This document shows positions 17,181-25,370 of a stretch of 64,000 nucleotides of DNA, piece after piece. The stretch's first letter is position 1. Each line of letters opens with the position of its first letter. The position numbers were made by a program, and so were the translations under genes. This DNA is from Streptomyces capitiformicae (lineage in GTDB: Bacteria > Actinomycetota > Actinomycetes > Streptomycetales > Streptomycetaceae), in assembly GCF_002214185.1 (NCBI RefSeq), contig NZ_CP022161.1, positions 3,099,767-3,163,766 on the forward strand, read 5' to 3'. The notes below the pieces were generated by a model. It worked only from the letters and a program-made list of their open reading frames with translations, made no database searches and was not told where the DNA came from.

Positions 17181-18482
17181 GTGACCACTCCCGTCTCCTT
17201 CCGCCGCCGCCCCGACTGGGCGGGCCGCAACTACACCCTGCTGACGGCGGCCGCGGTCGTCACCAACCTGGGCAGCCACGGCGCCCTGATCGCGGCCGCG
17301 TTCGCGGTTCTGGAGGCGGGCGGCGACGGCGGGGACGTCGGTCTGGTCGCGGCGGCGCGGACGTTGCCACTGGTGCTGTTCCTGCTCATCGGCGGCGCGG
17401 TCGCGGACCGACTGCCACGGCACCACGTCATGGTCGCGGCGAACACCCTCAACTGCCTCTCCCAGGCGGCCTTCGCGGTGCTCGTCCTCGCCGGGGAGGC
17501 GCAGCTGTGGCAGATGATGCTGCTGTCCGCGCTCGGTGGCACCGGGCAGGCGTTCTTCGGCCCGGCCTCCGAGGGCATGCTGCTGTCCTCGGTCACCGCG
17601 GAGCAGGCGGGGCGGGCCTTCGCGCTGTTCCGCTTCGCCTCGCAGGGCGCGGTGATGGGCGGGGCGGCCCTCGGCGGCGTGCTGGTCGCGCTGATCGGGC
17701 CGGGCTGGGTACTCGCGGTGGACTCGGTCGCGTTCGCTGTCGCCGGTGGTCTGCGTGCCTTCCTCGACGTGAGCCATGTGCCGGACCGTGAGCCGGGCCA
17801 CGGCATGCTCGCCGATCTCCGGGACGGCTGGCGGGAGTTCATCGGCCGGACCTGGCTGTGGGCGATCGTCGTCCAGTTCTCCCTCGTCAACGCGGTCATC
17901 GTGGCCGCCGACGCGGTCTATGGTCCCCAGGTCGCCCGCGACAGCCTCGGCGGCGCGGGTCCGTGGGGGCTGGCGCTGGCGCTGTACGGGGCCGGAAACG
18001 CCGTCGGGGCCCTGCTCATGACCCGCTGGAAACCACGACGTCTCCTCCTCGTCGGCGTCCTCTGCGTCTTCCCGTTCGCCCTCCCCTCCGCGGCGCTCGC
18101 CGTGCCGACGCCGATCACCGTGCTGTGCGTGACGATGTTCGTCAGCGGTGTGTCGATCGAGGTGTTCGGCGTCTCCTGGATGACCGCGCTGCACCAGGAG
18201 ATCCCCGAGGAGAAGCTCTCCCGCGTGTCGGCGTACGACTGGTTCGGCTCGGTGGCGATGGTGCCCCTCGCCACCGCGCTGGCGGGCCCGGCGGAGAGCG
18301 CCGTAGGGCGTTCGGCGGCCCTGTGGGGCTGTGCCGCGCTGTGCACCGCGGCCACGGCGGCGGTGCTGTGCGTACGGGACGTACGGACCCTGACCAGACA
18401 CAGCACTCCGGTCACCCTCAGCAAACCGAGCGCCGAGCCCGGCTCAGCCGATGCCGAAGGCCCCGTCGGGCGGCTCGGGTGA
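17181..18482 (+). CDS. MFS transporter
   Basis: 433 residues with about 12 hydrophobic helices. It resembles the MFS_3/Enterobactin-exporter-like group of actinomycetes: VVTNLGSHGALIAAAFAVLEAG, GLVAAARTLPLVLFLLIGGAVADRLPRHHVM (cytoplasmic loop 2-3 motif DRLPRHHV) and TGQAFFGPASEGMLLSSV. It probably exports a drug or metabolite; the substrate is unknown. The start is GTG 17181 with a weak upstream site. Its last 39 bp overlap the 3' end of the opposite-strand spermidine-synthase-like gene. Confidence 0.9.
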   Translation: MTTPVSFRRRPDWAGRNYTLLTAAAVVTNLGSHGALIAAAFAVLEAGGDGGDVGLVAAARTLPLVLFLLIGGAVADRLPRHHVMVAANTLNCLSQAAFAVLVLAGEAQLWQMMLLSALGGTGQAFFGPASEGMLLSSVTAEQAGRAFALFRFASQGAVMGGAALGGVLVALIGPGWVLAVDSVAFAVAGGLRAFLDVSHVPDREPGHGMLADLRDGWREFIGRTWLWAIVVQFSLVNAVIVAADAVYGPQVARDSLGGAGPWGLALALYGAGNAVGALLMTRWKPRRLLLVGVLCVFPFALPSAALAVPTPITVLCVTMFVSGVSIEVFGVSWMTALHQEIPEEKLSRVSAYDWFGSVAMVPLATALAGPAESAVGRSAALWGCAALCTAATAAVLCVRDVRTLTRHSTPVTLSKPSAEPGSADAEGPVGRLG

Positions 18483-19289
18483 CGACACCGCGTCCTCCTC
18501 ACGCACAGGCACCGCACCCCCGATGAAGTCACGCAACGCCGGACCGTGCTCGAGCCGCGCCGGGAAGACGTCGGCGGCGGTGCGCCGGGCGAGGGCGGCG
18601 ACGGCGAAGGGCCGATGGGCGGCCAGCAGCACGGCGTTGCCGAACCGCCGGCCGCGCAGCACCCCCGGCTCGGCGATCAGCACCAGCTCCTCGAACACCG
18701 CCCCGAACGTGGCCAGTTGGGACCGCAGGAACGCGAACGGCGCGGCGTCGGCGAGGTTCGCGAGATAGACCCCGTCCGCTCGCAGCACCCGCTCGGCGGC
18801 CCGCGCGTACGCCAGGGTCGTCAGATGCGCCGGCACCCGCGAACCGCCGAAGACGTCCGCGACGAGCACATCGGCGGAGTCCGCGGGGGCGGCTTCGAGC
18901 CATTCCCTGGCATCGGCGCCGTGCAGTGCGATCCGCGCGTCATCGGGCAGGGGCAGATGCTCGACGACCAGCTTCAGCAGCTCCCGGTCGGCCTCCACGA
19001 CGTCCTGCCGCGACTCGGGGCGGGTGGCCGCCACGTACCGGGGCAGTGTGAGCGCGCCCCCACCGAGATGCAGCACGTCCAACGCCCGCCCCGGCGCCGC
19101 CACCGTGTCCAGCACATGCCCGAGCCGCCGCGCGTACTCGAACTCCAGATGCGCCGGCTCATCCAGATCGACATACGACTGCGGCGCGCCGTCCATGGTC
19201 AACAGCCAGGCCCGCTCCCGATCGACATCGGGCATGAGCTTGGCGGTTCCGTGGTCGGTGACCCGGGTGACGGGTATGGAGTCGTTCAC
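18444..19289 (-). CDS. Spermidine-synthase-like methyltransferase-fold protein
   Basis: 281 residues. The Rossmann motif LDVLHLGGGALTLPRYVAATRP matches the cofactor loop of spermidine synthases, followed by acidic VVEADRELLKLV and the DVLVADVFGGSRVPAHLTT active-site region. The N-terminal AWLLTMDGAPQSYVDLDEPAHLEFEYARRL replaces the usual beta-hairpin. It probably transfers aminopropyl groups or is a related stand-alone enzyme; the substrate is not certain. GTG 19289 follows GGGG; the upstream frame to 19463 runs through repeat sequence and is rejected. It overlaps the MFS gene tail to tail by 39 bp. Confidence 0.85.
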   Translation of the reverse strand: MNDSIPVTRVTDHGTAKLMPDVDRERAWLLTMDGAPQSYVDLDEPAHLEFEYARRLGHVLDTVAAPGRALDVLHLGGGALTLPRYVAATRPESRQDVVEADRELLKLVVEHLPLPDDARIALHGADAREWLEAAPADSADVLVADVFGGSRVPAHLTTLAYARAAERVLRADGVYLANLADAAPFAFLRSQLATFGAVFEELVLIAEPGVLRGRRFGNAVLLAAHRPFAVAALARRTAADVFPARLEHGPALRDFIGGAVPVREEDAVSSPEPPDGAFGIG

Positions 19290-19333
19290 GACCCCATTGT
19301 GCCGGGCGCACTCCTTGCCAGAGGGCCACTGCG

Positions 19334-19352
19334 GCGCCCCTGAAAGGGGCGC
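19334..19352. repeat. Dispersed GC-rich palindrome, copy 2
   Basis: GCGCCCC-TGAAA-GGGGCGC, a 7-bp stem followed by GGGGG. Same family as 11285-11308 and 22025-22048. It lies in the 184-bp gap between the tuf3 stop and the spermidine-synthase-like gene start, both minus-strand genes. Confidence 0.6.
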
Positions 19353-19392
19353 GGGGGCTGCGTTCGATGTGCGGCTCCGCCGCGATGGGGGT

Positions 19393-19427
19393 CCCTCCCG
19401 CTCGAGCGAAGCCGAGAGTGGGGGAGC
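19393..19427. repeat. Dispersed palindromic repeat (CCCTCCCGCTCGAGCG family), copy 1
   Basis: Nested inverted repeat: outer CTCCC/GGGAG and inner CTCG/CGAG around AGCGAAGC. A nearly identical 35-bp sequence lies at 31623-31657 inside the inverted-repeat element. This copy lies just downstream of tuf3 and may help end its transcript. Confidence 0.55.
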
Positions 19428-19473
19428 GACCAGCCACAAACCGGCCCGCAGTCCCCCACCCACCGCAACCCAC

Positions 19474-20655
19474 CTATTGAACGGCCGTCACGGTCCCGGC
19501 CCCCACGGTCCGACCGCCCTCACGAATGGCGAAACCGAGACCCGGCTCCAACGGAACCTCACGCCCCAGCTCCACGTTCATCGTGACCCGGTCGCCCGGC
19601 CGCGCGACACCGACCTCCCCGAGGTCGACGTCCCCGACCACATCCGCCGTACGGATGTAGAACTGCGGCCGATACCCGGTGGACACCGGAGTCGTACGCC
19701 CGCCCTCACGCGCCGACAGCACATACACCTGCGCCGTGAAGTGCCGACTGGGCACCACGCTCCCGGGGGCGGCCACGACATGCCCCCGCCGGACGGCGTC
19801 CCGCGGCACCCCGCGCAGGAGCAGCGCCACGTTGTCCCCCGCCTGCGCCTCCGACATCGGCTTGCCGAAGGTCTCCAGCCCGGTGACCACGGTCTCGGCC
19901 TCCGACCCGAGCACTTCGACACGGTCCCCCACCCGGATCGTGCCCCGCTCGACGGCACCGGTGACGACGGTCCCCCGCCCGGTGATGGTCAGCACGTTCT
20001 CGACCGACAACAGGAACGGCGCGTCCAGATACCGCTCCGGCATCGGAACGTACGTGTCCACCGCGTCCAGCAACGCGTCGATCGACGCCGTCCACCGCGG
20101 GTCCCCTGCGAGCGCCTTGAGCCCGGAGACCCGTACGACGGGTACGGAGTCACCCCCGTAGCCGTGCGAGGTGAGCAGCTCGCGGACCTCCAGCTCGACG
20201 AGGTCGATGAGCACGGTGTCCTCGCCGTCGTCGACGGCGTCGGCCTTGTTCAGAGCGACGACGATGTGGTTCACCCCCACCTGCCGGGCCAGCAGTACGT
20301 GCTCGGCGGTCTGCGGCATGATCCCGTCGAGCGCGGAGACGACGAGGATCGCCCCGTCGAGCTGCGCGGCCCCGGTGACCATGTTCTTGACGTAGTCGGC
20401 GTGACCGGGCATGTCGACGTGCGCGTAGTGCCGGGTGTCGGTCTCGTACTCGACGTGCGCGATGTTGATGGTGATGCCGCGCGCCGCCTCCTCCGGGGCG
20501 CGGTCGATCCGGTCGAACGGCACGAACGTGCCGGCCCCGCGCTCGGCGAGGACCTTGGTGATGGCGGCGGTCAGGGTGGTCTTGCCGTGGTCGACATGGC
20601 CCATCGTGCCGATGTTGAGATGCGGTTTCGTGCGGACGTAAGCCGTCTTGGACAT
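19474..20655 (-). CDS. tuf3: Elongation factor Tu, divergent extra copy (EF-Tu3 type)
   Basis: 393 residues. It has all three EF-Tu domains with G1 GHVDHGKT (residues 19-26), G2 RGITI, G3 DMPGH (about 80-84) and G4 NKAD (about 136-139). It delivers aminoacyl-tRNA to the ribosome with GTP. It differs from housekeeping EF-Tu in the switch 1 region ([26 protein letters not shown]) and has SGLKAL at G5 where SALKAL is usual. It stands alone rather than in a str operon, as known for Streptomyces tuf3, which serves under special growth conditions. The C-terminal half has many arginine substitutions compared with ordinary EF-Tu. Confidence 0.93.
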   Translation of the reverse strand: MSKTAYVRTKPHLNIGTMGHVDHGKTTLTAAITKVLAERGAGTFVPFDRIDRAPEEAARGITINIAHVEYETDTRHYAHVDMPGHADYVKNMVTGAAQLDGAILVVSALDGIMPQTAEHVLLARQVGVNHIVVALNKADAVDDGEDTVLIDLVELEVRELLTSHGYGGDSVPVVRVSGLKALAGDPRWTASIDALLDAVDTYVPMPERYLDAPFLLSVENVLTITGRGTVVTGAVERGTIRVGDRVEVLGSEAETVVTGLETFGKPMSEAQAGDNVALLLRGVPRDAVRRGHVVAAPGSVVPSRHFTAQVYVLSAREGGRTTPVSTGYRPQFYIRTADVVGDVDLGEVGVARPGDRVTMNVELGREVPLEPGLGFAIREGGRTVGAGTVTAVQ

Positions 20656-20852
20656 GGCGATACCTCGAAGCCTCTTCGGCGCCTCTTCGGCGGTACTGAG
20701 TGATGGCCCCGGCGCGACTACGGGCGCGGCCGGGACGGGGACCCCAAGGTCTTGCCGACCCTCCCCCTGCGGGGTCCGCCGGAATCTCCGGGAAGGGTCA
20801 GCTTCGGGCGCCGTCTGCGGCGGCCACGACGATCAGAAGGGCAGCCTTCGGG

Positions 20853-20875
20853 GCATCCGCGACTACCGCGGATGC
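20853..20875. promoter_or_regulatory. Hairpin GCATCCGCG-ACTAC-CGCGGATGC
   Basis: Perfect 9-bp inverted repeat with a 5-nt loop in the tuf3/VTT intergenic region, 25 bp before a small reading frame with its own AAGGAG. It may be an operator or an RNA stem-loop in the leader of the small frame. Confidence 0.5.
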
Positions 20876-20900
20876 TGCGAGAACGAAGGAGTGCCGGAAC

Positions 20901-20984
20901 ATGAGGTCGATCATCGTCGACGCGTCGGCGCACGTCGAATGGTTTTCGGCACGGGCGAGTTCAGAGGTGTGGAAGGGGTACTGA
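20901..20984 (+). CDS. Possible 27-residue small protein or leader peptide
   Basis: ATG 20901 is preceded by AAGGAG with a 10-nt spacer, and the frame MRSIIVDASAHVEWFSARAS... ends at TGA 20984. A strong hairpin lies directly upstream. There is no homology I recognise, and codon bias over 27 codons is not decisive. It could be a small regulatory peptide or chance. No attenuator-like codon run is seen. Confidence 0.25.
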   Translation: MRSIIVDASAHVEWFSARASSEVWKGY

Positions 20985-21223
20985 ACGCCCTTCGAGGTTC
21001 GGCGGCGCCGCGCGGGCCGAAGGAGAGATCCTTCACAGGACGGCGTACGGGGTGAACGGTGATGCGGCGGCGTCCGTGTTCCGGAAGACGCAGGCGGCGG
21101 GGTGTGCGGTGCCCGCCGGAGCCCGTCGGCGTCGCGCGCGGCGAGGCAGGAGTTCCGCATGCTGTGACGCCGGTGAGACGTTCCGTACGGCGTACGCACA
21201 CATCGGTCGGTTACCGTCGTCGA

Positions 21224-22036
21224 ATGCTCGATGCCACCACCCGCTCTGGGGGCACCGCCACGGCCCTTCCCCGGGCCGCCGCCACGGAGCTCGCCGTCGC
21301 CACAGTCGTCGCTGCTCCAGCCGTCCCGCCGGGCCGCGCCGCCCGCTGGGGCAGAGTGCTGCTGTCGCCGTGGGCACGGTTCTCGCTGCTCGTGGCGTTG
21401 CTCGTGGGCGCGGTGGCGACCGTGCTGCTGTTCGAGCCTCAGCGGCTGCTGGCGAACGGCTGGCCACCCCAGCTGAACGGCGCCGCGGCGGCCGTGGTGT
21501 TCGCGGTGGCGTACGGGCTGTGCACGGTCGCGTTCGTGCCCCGGCCGATCCTCAACCTCGCGGCGGGCGCCCTCTTCGGCTCCCAGCTGGGCCTGGCCTC
21601 CGCGCTCGCGGGCACGGTCCTCGGGGCCGGCATCGCCTTCGGCCTGGGCCGGATGCTCGGGCAGGACGCCCTTCGCCCCCTGCTCCGCCACCGCTGGCTG
21701 AAGTCGGCGGACGGTCAGCTCAGCCGCCACGGCTTCCGGTCGATGCTGGCGGCCCGGCTGTTCCCCGGGGTGCCGTTCTGGGCGGCGAACTACTGCGCGT
21801 CCGTCTCCCGCATGGGCTGTCTGCCGTTCCTCCTCGCCACCGCCCTCGGCTCCATTCCGAACACCGCGGCGTACGTCGTCGCCGGCGCCCGCGCGTCTTC
21901 TCCGACCTCACCGGCCTTCCTCATCGCCATGGCGGCCATCGCGATACCGGCCCTGATCGGCGGGGCCATCGCCTGGCGCAAGCGCCACCACTTGCGGGGC
22001 CGATCCCCCGACCAAGGAGTCACACCCGCGCCCTGA
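21224..22036 (+). CDS. VTT-domain (TVP38/TMEM64 family) membrane protein
   Basis: 270 residues. After a variable 45-residue N-terminus come about six hydrophobic segments. The VTT signature is FVPRPILNLAAGALFGSQLGLASALAGTVLGAGIAFGLGRMLG...FRSMLAARLFPGVPFWAANYCASVSRM. The family is related to DedA and is thought to move lipids across the membrane. ATG 21224 has no Shine-Dalgarno, but TACCGT lies 6 nt upstream, suggesting a leaderless transcript. The stop codon lies inside the dispersed palindrome at 22025. Confidence 0.9.
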   Translation: MLDATTRSGGTATALPRAAATELAVATVVAAPAVPPGRAARWGRVLLSPWARFSLLVALLVGAVATVLLFEPQRLLANGWPPQLNGAAAAVVFAVAYGLCTVAFVPRPILNLAAGALFGSQLGLASALAGTVLGAGIAFGLGRMLGQDALRPLLRHRWLKSADGQLSRHGFRSMLAARLFPGVPFWAANYCASVSRMGCLPFLLATALGSIPNTAAYVVAGARASSPTSPAFLIAMAAIAIPALIGGAIAWRKRHHLRGRSPDQGVTPAP

Positions 22037-22048
22037 AGGGGCGCGGGG
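22025..22048. repeat. Dispersed GC-rich palindrome, copy 3, overlapping a stop codon
   Basis: CCCGCGCCC (22025-22033) pairs with GGGCGCGGG (22039-22047), loop TGAAG; the loop starts with the TGA stop of the VTT gene. It continues with GGGGAACTGCGCGACCAGCC, a tail common at such repeats in Streptomyces. It lies between convergent genes and probably terminates transcription. Confidence 0.7.
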
Positions 22049-22131
22049 AACTGCGCGACCAGCCATATACAGCCCGCAGCCGCCACACCACAGTTCCTCC
22101 CGAGTTCCAAGGCGCCCATCCCACCCCGGAC

Positions 22132-22845
22132 TCAGTTCCCCTTGTAGACGTCGAGCCGCCCGCACATCCCGAACTTCCCGTACGCCGAAGGCTGTTCGGC
22201 ACGTACGACGGCGTCGGCCAGGTGGGACAGATCCCCCCGCTCCAACCGGTCCAGCTGCTCCCCGGTGGCGGCGGCGGCCACCCGCGCACCCCGCTCCCAC
22301 CGTTCCCGCCACTCCACGAGCCGGGGCCGTACGAGCGCGGCGGCGGCGCGGTGGAAGGCGGCGAGGGGCTCGGGGCCGTCCGCGTCGCGCAGTGCCCGGT
22401 AGCCCTGCAGGGCGAGGTCCCGCCGGACGCGGGCGACGCGCTCCTGCTCCTCCTCCGGGGCGTCCACCGGGATGCGGGTGGCGGCGGCGTAGGTCTCCGG
22501 GTCGGTCAGGTACTCCGGTGGCAGGGTGAGGACCGCGTCGCCCGCCTCCGGGAGCCCGTTGTTCTGCATGAGGACGGTGATGCGCAGGTCGTCCTCGTTG
22601 ACCAGCCGGTGGATGGTACCGGGCGTGAACCAGGCCACCGTGCCGGGCGCCAGCGGCGTGACCTCGTACCCGGAGGTCGTCAGCGTCTGCACGGCGCCGC
22701 GTCCGCCGGTGACGACGTACGCCTCCGAACAGGTCAGATGCATATGGGGAGTTCCGCCGCACACCCCGTCCGCGGCGGGCCAGTCGTAGACCGACAGGTG
22801 AGAGAGGGCGACCCCGCCCGGCAGCCCCTCGTACGCGTTCACCAT
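22132..22845 (-). CDS. Cupin-domain protein, third gene of a catabolic operon
   Basis: 237 residues. A cupin_2 barrel occupies the first half, with metal-ligand pattern GTPHMHLTCSEAYVVTGGRGAV and later WFTPGTIHRLVNEDDL. The second half is a helical extension of unknown role (VRRDLALQGYRALRDADGPEPLAAFHRAAAAL). The family often holds sugar isomerases or dioxygenase-like enzymes; the reaction here is unknown. The start overlaps the upstream PmoA/DUF6807 gene by 7 bp, so the two are co-translated. The LacI-type operator before the first gene suggests control by a sugar-related signal. Confidence 0.85.
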   Translation of the reverse strand: MVNAYEGLPGGVALSHLSVYDWPAADGVCGGTPHMHLTCSEAYVVTGGRGAVQTLTTSGYEVTPLAPGTVAWFTPGTIHRLVNEDDLRITVLMQNNGLPEAGDAVLTLPPEYLTDPETYAAATRIPVDAPEEEQERVARVRRDLALQGYRALRDADGPEPLAAFHRAAAALVRPRLVEWRERWERGARVAAAATGEQLDRLERGDLSHLADAVVRAEQPSAYGKFGMCGRLDVYKGN

Positions 22846-23774
22846 GGGTGCGCCTCCAGGTACTTGGCGATCTCCTCCCGCTCCCAGGCACCATCCGCCA
22901 CGACGACCCGGTAGCGGCGGGTGAGCGTGTCGCCGGGAGCCAGCTCGAGCTCCTCGTAGAACGCCCAGGAGGGTGCGACCGCCGCGAACGGCTCGTTGCG
23001 GACGAACCAGTGGGCGGGGTGGGTGCCCTCGGCCCCGGTGTGGTCGTTCTCGGGCGCGTGCGCGAAGACGAGCGTGGCGTGGCCGTCGGTGCCGTCGTGC
23101 TCGCCCGAGTACGCCAGCCAGGGCGCCTGCTCGCCCATCAGCTCCGGGCCCTCGGAGTCGGGCCCGATGACCCGCCCGTCCCGGAAGGCACGCGGGCCGC
23201 GCCAGAACAGGCCCGTGTAGCCCGCCATCTCGCGCCCGGCGGTGGTCGGACTGCCGAACAGCAGCGGCTCGTCACGTCGGTTGGTGATCGAGCTCGTCCA
23301 GGTCAGCGCCCAGGAACCCGCCGCCGTGTCGACGTCGTGGACCTCGATGCGGCGCTCCTCGTCGGCCCACAGCTCGCCGGTGTACGGGTGCCAGGTCAGC
23401 CGCTCGGCGATCACGACCCGTTCGCCGTCCGAGACCACCTCGTCAAAGTTGACGTGCGCCATCGAGCCGACGCGCTCCGGGATCGCCAGGTAACCCTCAC
23501 CGTGCACATACGAGTTGCCGCCCCACAGGTTCTGCCCCGACAGATGCGAGGCGGTCATCTGCAGGCCCTTGTGCCAGCGGTGGTCGTTGGGCCGGTAGTC
23601 CGTGACGACGTCGCCGGCGAGGGTCCGCACCGGGTGCAGATACGGCTTCGGGGCCTCCCAGGCCGCCTCCGGCCGGTACACGTAGCTGAACAGCTCGACG
23701 CCGGTGGTGGGTTCGGTGACCGTGATCCGGTCGCCGTGCGCGTGGACCACACGCAGCCCGTCGTGGAAGGTCAT
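22839..23774 (-). CDS. PmoA family protein (DUF6807)
   Basis: 311 residues, galactose-mutarotase-like beta-sandwich family called PmoA/DUF6807. Typical segments are VELFSYVYRPEAAWEAPKPYLHPVRTLAGDVVTDYRPNDHRWHKGLQM near the N-terminus and SPTTAGREMAGYTGLFWRGPRAF in the middle. The name comes from a historical annotation as methane oxygenase; these proteins more likely act on carbohydrates next to Gfo/Idh/MocA enzymes. It overlaps the upstream oxidoreductase by 4 bp (ATGA, 23771-23774) and the downstream cupin gene by 7 bp. Confidence 0.88.
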   Translation of the reverse strand: MTFHDGLRVVHAHGDRITVTEPTTGVELFSYVYRPEAAWEAPKPYLHPVRTLAGDVVTDYRPNDHRWHKGLQMTASHLSGQNLWGGNSYVHGEGYLAIPERVGSMAHVNFDEVVSDGERVVIAERLTWHPYTGELWADEERRIEVHDVDTAAGSWALTWTSSITNRRDEPLLFGSPTTAGREMAGYTGLFWRGPRAFRDGRVIGPDSEGPELMGEQAPWLAYSGEHDGTDGHATLVFAHAPENDHTGAEGTHPAHWFVRNEPFAAVAPSWAFYEELELAPGDTLTRRYRVVVADGAWEREEIAKYLEAHPW

Positions 23775-25027
23775 GCGGGGATCTCCTCACTCGTGCCGGC
23801 GGAAGCCTGGGCGGGGACGGGCGCCCAGCCGGGGGCGCCGCCGTGCATGGCCGTGTAGTACGGGTCCCCGGGCCCGATCTCCCCACGCCTTACGGTCGTG
23901 TCGGTGAACGCCGACTTGTACAGGGCGGCGATCAGCTCCAGGCTCGTACGCCCGTCGGCGCCGCTGCTGCGCGGACGCTCGCCCGCGCGCATGCTCGCCA
24001 CCAGTTCGCGCAGCTGCGCCAGGTGCGAGCTCGGCACGTCCGCGCCGAAGTCCCGCCAGGCCGCCGCGTCCGCGTCCGGGGTGCCCCGGGCGGGAGTGAC
24101 GGACCAGTCGGCGTTGCTGTGGCCGTACAGATGGGTCAGTTCGACGGTGGCGCGCTCGCAGTCGATGCGGATGCGGCTGACCTCGTCGGGGCTGAGGACG
24201 CTGTTGACGACGGTGGCCAGCGCGCCGTTCTCGAAGCGCACGAGCGCGGTCGAGACGTCCTCGGTCTCCACGTCGTGGACCAGGCGCCCCGCCATGGCCC
24301 GCACCTCGCTCCACGGGCCCAGCAGATCGAGCAGAAGGTCCATCTGGTGGATGCCGTGGCCCATGGCGGGCCCGCCGCCCTCGGTCTGCCAGCGACCGCG
24401 CCAGGGCACGGCGTAGTAGGCGGTGTCCCGGTACCAGGTGGTCTGGCAGTGGGCCACGAGCGGACGCCCCAAGGTCTGCTCGGCGATCAGCCGCCGTACA
24501 TGCCGCGAACCGGAACCGAAGCGGTGCTGGAAGACGATCGAGGCGTACGGCCCGCCGGTCTCCGTGCCCTCCTCCGCCTCGACGGCGTCGAAGTCGGCGA
24601 GCGTCGGCACCGGCGGCTTCTCGCACCACACCCAGGCGCCGGCCCGCAGGGCGGCGATCGTCTGGTCGCGGTGCAGGGTGGGCGGGGTGCAGATGCTGAC
24701 CAGGTCGGGGCGCTGCTCGGCCAGCATGCGGTCCAGATCGGTGTAGCCGTGCGGGATGCCGTGCTCCGCGCAGAACCGCTTCACCGCGTCGGCGTCGATG
24801 TCCACCGCCGCGACGATCTCGGTCTCGCCCTCCTCGGCGAGCTGCGCGAGCGCCGGCAGATGGGAGCCGCCGCCGATGGCGCCGATGCCGACGATCGCGG
24901 CGCGGACGCGGCGGCCGGTCAGCGGGGTCGGGGGGCGGTTCGACGGGTGGTCCGGAGTCGGGCTCGGGTCGTTGCTGGCTGTGGGCATGGACGTGATCAG
25001 CACTCCATCGAACGGGACGTCGGACAT
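23771..25027 (-). CDS. Gfo/Idh/MocA family oxidoreductase
   Basis: About 418 residues. The NAD(P)-binding motif AAIVGIGAIGGGSHLPAL is followed by SICTPPTLHRDQT and the family lysine motif CEKPP, then a C-terminal alpha/beta substrate domain with GHGIHQMDLLLDLLGPW. It oxidises or epimerises a sugar or cyclitol. It is the first gene of an overlapping three-gene operon with PmoA-like and cupin genes. The start is uncertain: ATG 25027 is used; ATG 24988 (GGAG 13 nt upstream) is an alternative. A LacI-type palindrome lies 52 bp upstream. Confidence 0.9.
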   Translation of the reverse strand: MSDVPFDGVLITSMPTASNDPSPTPDHPSNRPPTPLTGRRVRAAIVGIGAIGGGSHLPALAQLAEEGETEIVAAVDIDADAVKRFCAEHGIPHGYTDLDRMLAEQRPDLVSICTPPTLHRDQTIAALRAGAWVWCEKPPVPTLADFDAVEAEEGTETGGPYASIVFQHRFGSGSRHVRRLIAEQTLGRPLVAHCQTTWYRDTAYYAVPWRGRWQTEGGGPAMGHGIHQMDLLLDLLGPWSEVRAMAGRLVHDVETEDVSTALVRFENGALATVVNSVLSPDEVSRIRIDCERATVELTHLYGHSNADWSVTPARGTPDADAAAWRDFGADVPSSHLAQLRELVASMRAGERPRSSGADGRTSLELIAALYKSAFTDTTVRRGEIGPGDPYYTAMHGGAPGWAPVPAQASAGTSEEIPA

Positions 25028-25370
25028 TGGCCAACGCCTGGTGGCCAGGGGCTCCGGCGGAACGGCGACCCTCGCAACGGCAAGCGCTTTCCCTCGCCAG
25101 CAACGTATGTGCGGACATAGTGACCGGTCAACACCACGGATTCGGCCGTTCCACCCTCGGAACACCCCGGCCACTCCCTCCCCCACCCCTCCCCGCCCGT
25201 CCCCCACCCGGCCCTGCGAAACCCCCGTGACAGCCCTGTCCCCCAGGGACGCTAGGCTGCCTCCAGCACCTCTGATCACCCGCACCCGCACGGCCGTTCG
25301 ACGGCTCCTCCGCGGCGCGGGCACGTCATCCGCCGACCCTCAACGATCAGCGCTTGGACCACGTAACTTC
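25028..25370. other. 343-bp divergent region between the catabolic operon and uppP
   Basis: No gene is seen. It holds a LacI-type operator (25079-25092), a C-rich tract around 25165-25215, a small dyad CCCTGTCCCCCAGGG near 25236, and a -10-like TAGGCT near 25252 pointing towards uppP. Confidence 0.5.
25079..25092. promoter_or_regulatory. LacI/GalR-type operator GGCAAGCGCTTTCC
   Basis: Palindrome with central AAGCGCTT and one mismatch in the outer arms. The CG-centred AAnCGnTT core is typical of LacI-family operators. It lies 52 bp upstream of the Gfo/Idh/MocA start, so it probably controls the three-gene operon. No LacI gene is in the window. Confidence 0.6.

Larger units (their letters stand above)
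20656..21223. other. 568-bp divergent region between tuf3 and the VTT-domain gene
   Basis: No conserved protein is seen. It holds a strong hairpin (20853-20875) and a possible 27-codon reading frame (20901-20984), described separately. Codon bias in the remaining open frames does not look like coding. Upstream of tuf3 a CCCCTGCGGGG dyad lies near 20764. Confidence 0.5.

Noticed and set aside
20700..20984. 94-codon frame upstream of the VTT gene
   Set aside because: Only the last 27 codons follow a ribosome binding site; the earlier part contains a hairpin and no coding bias.
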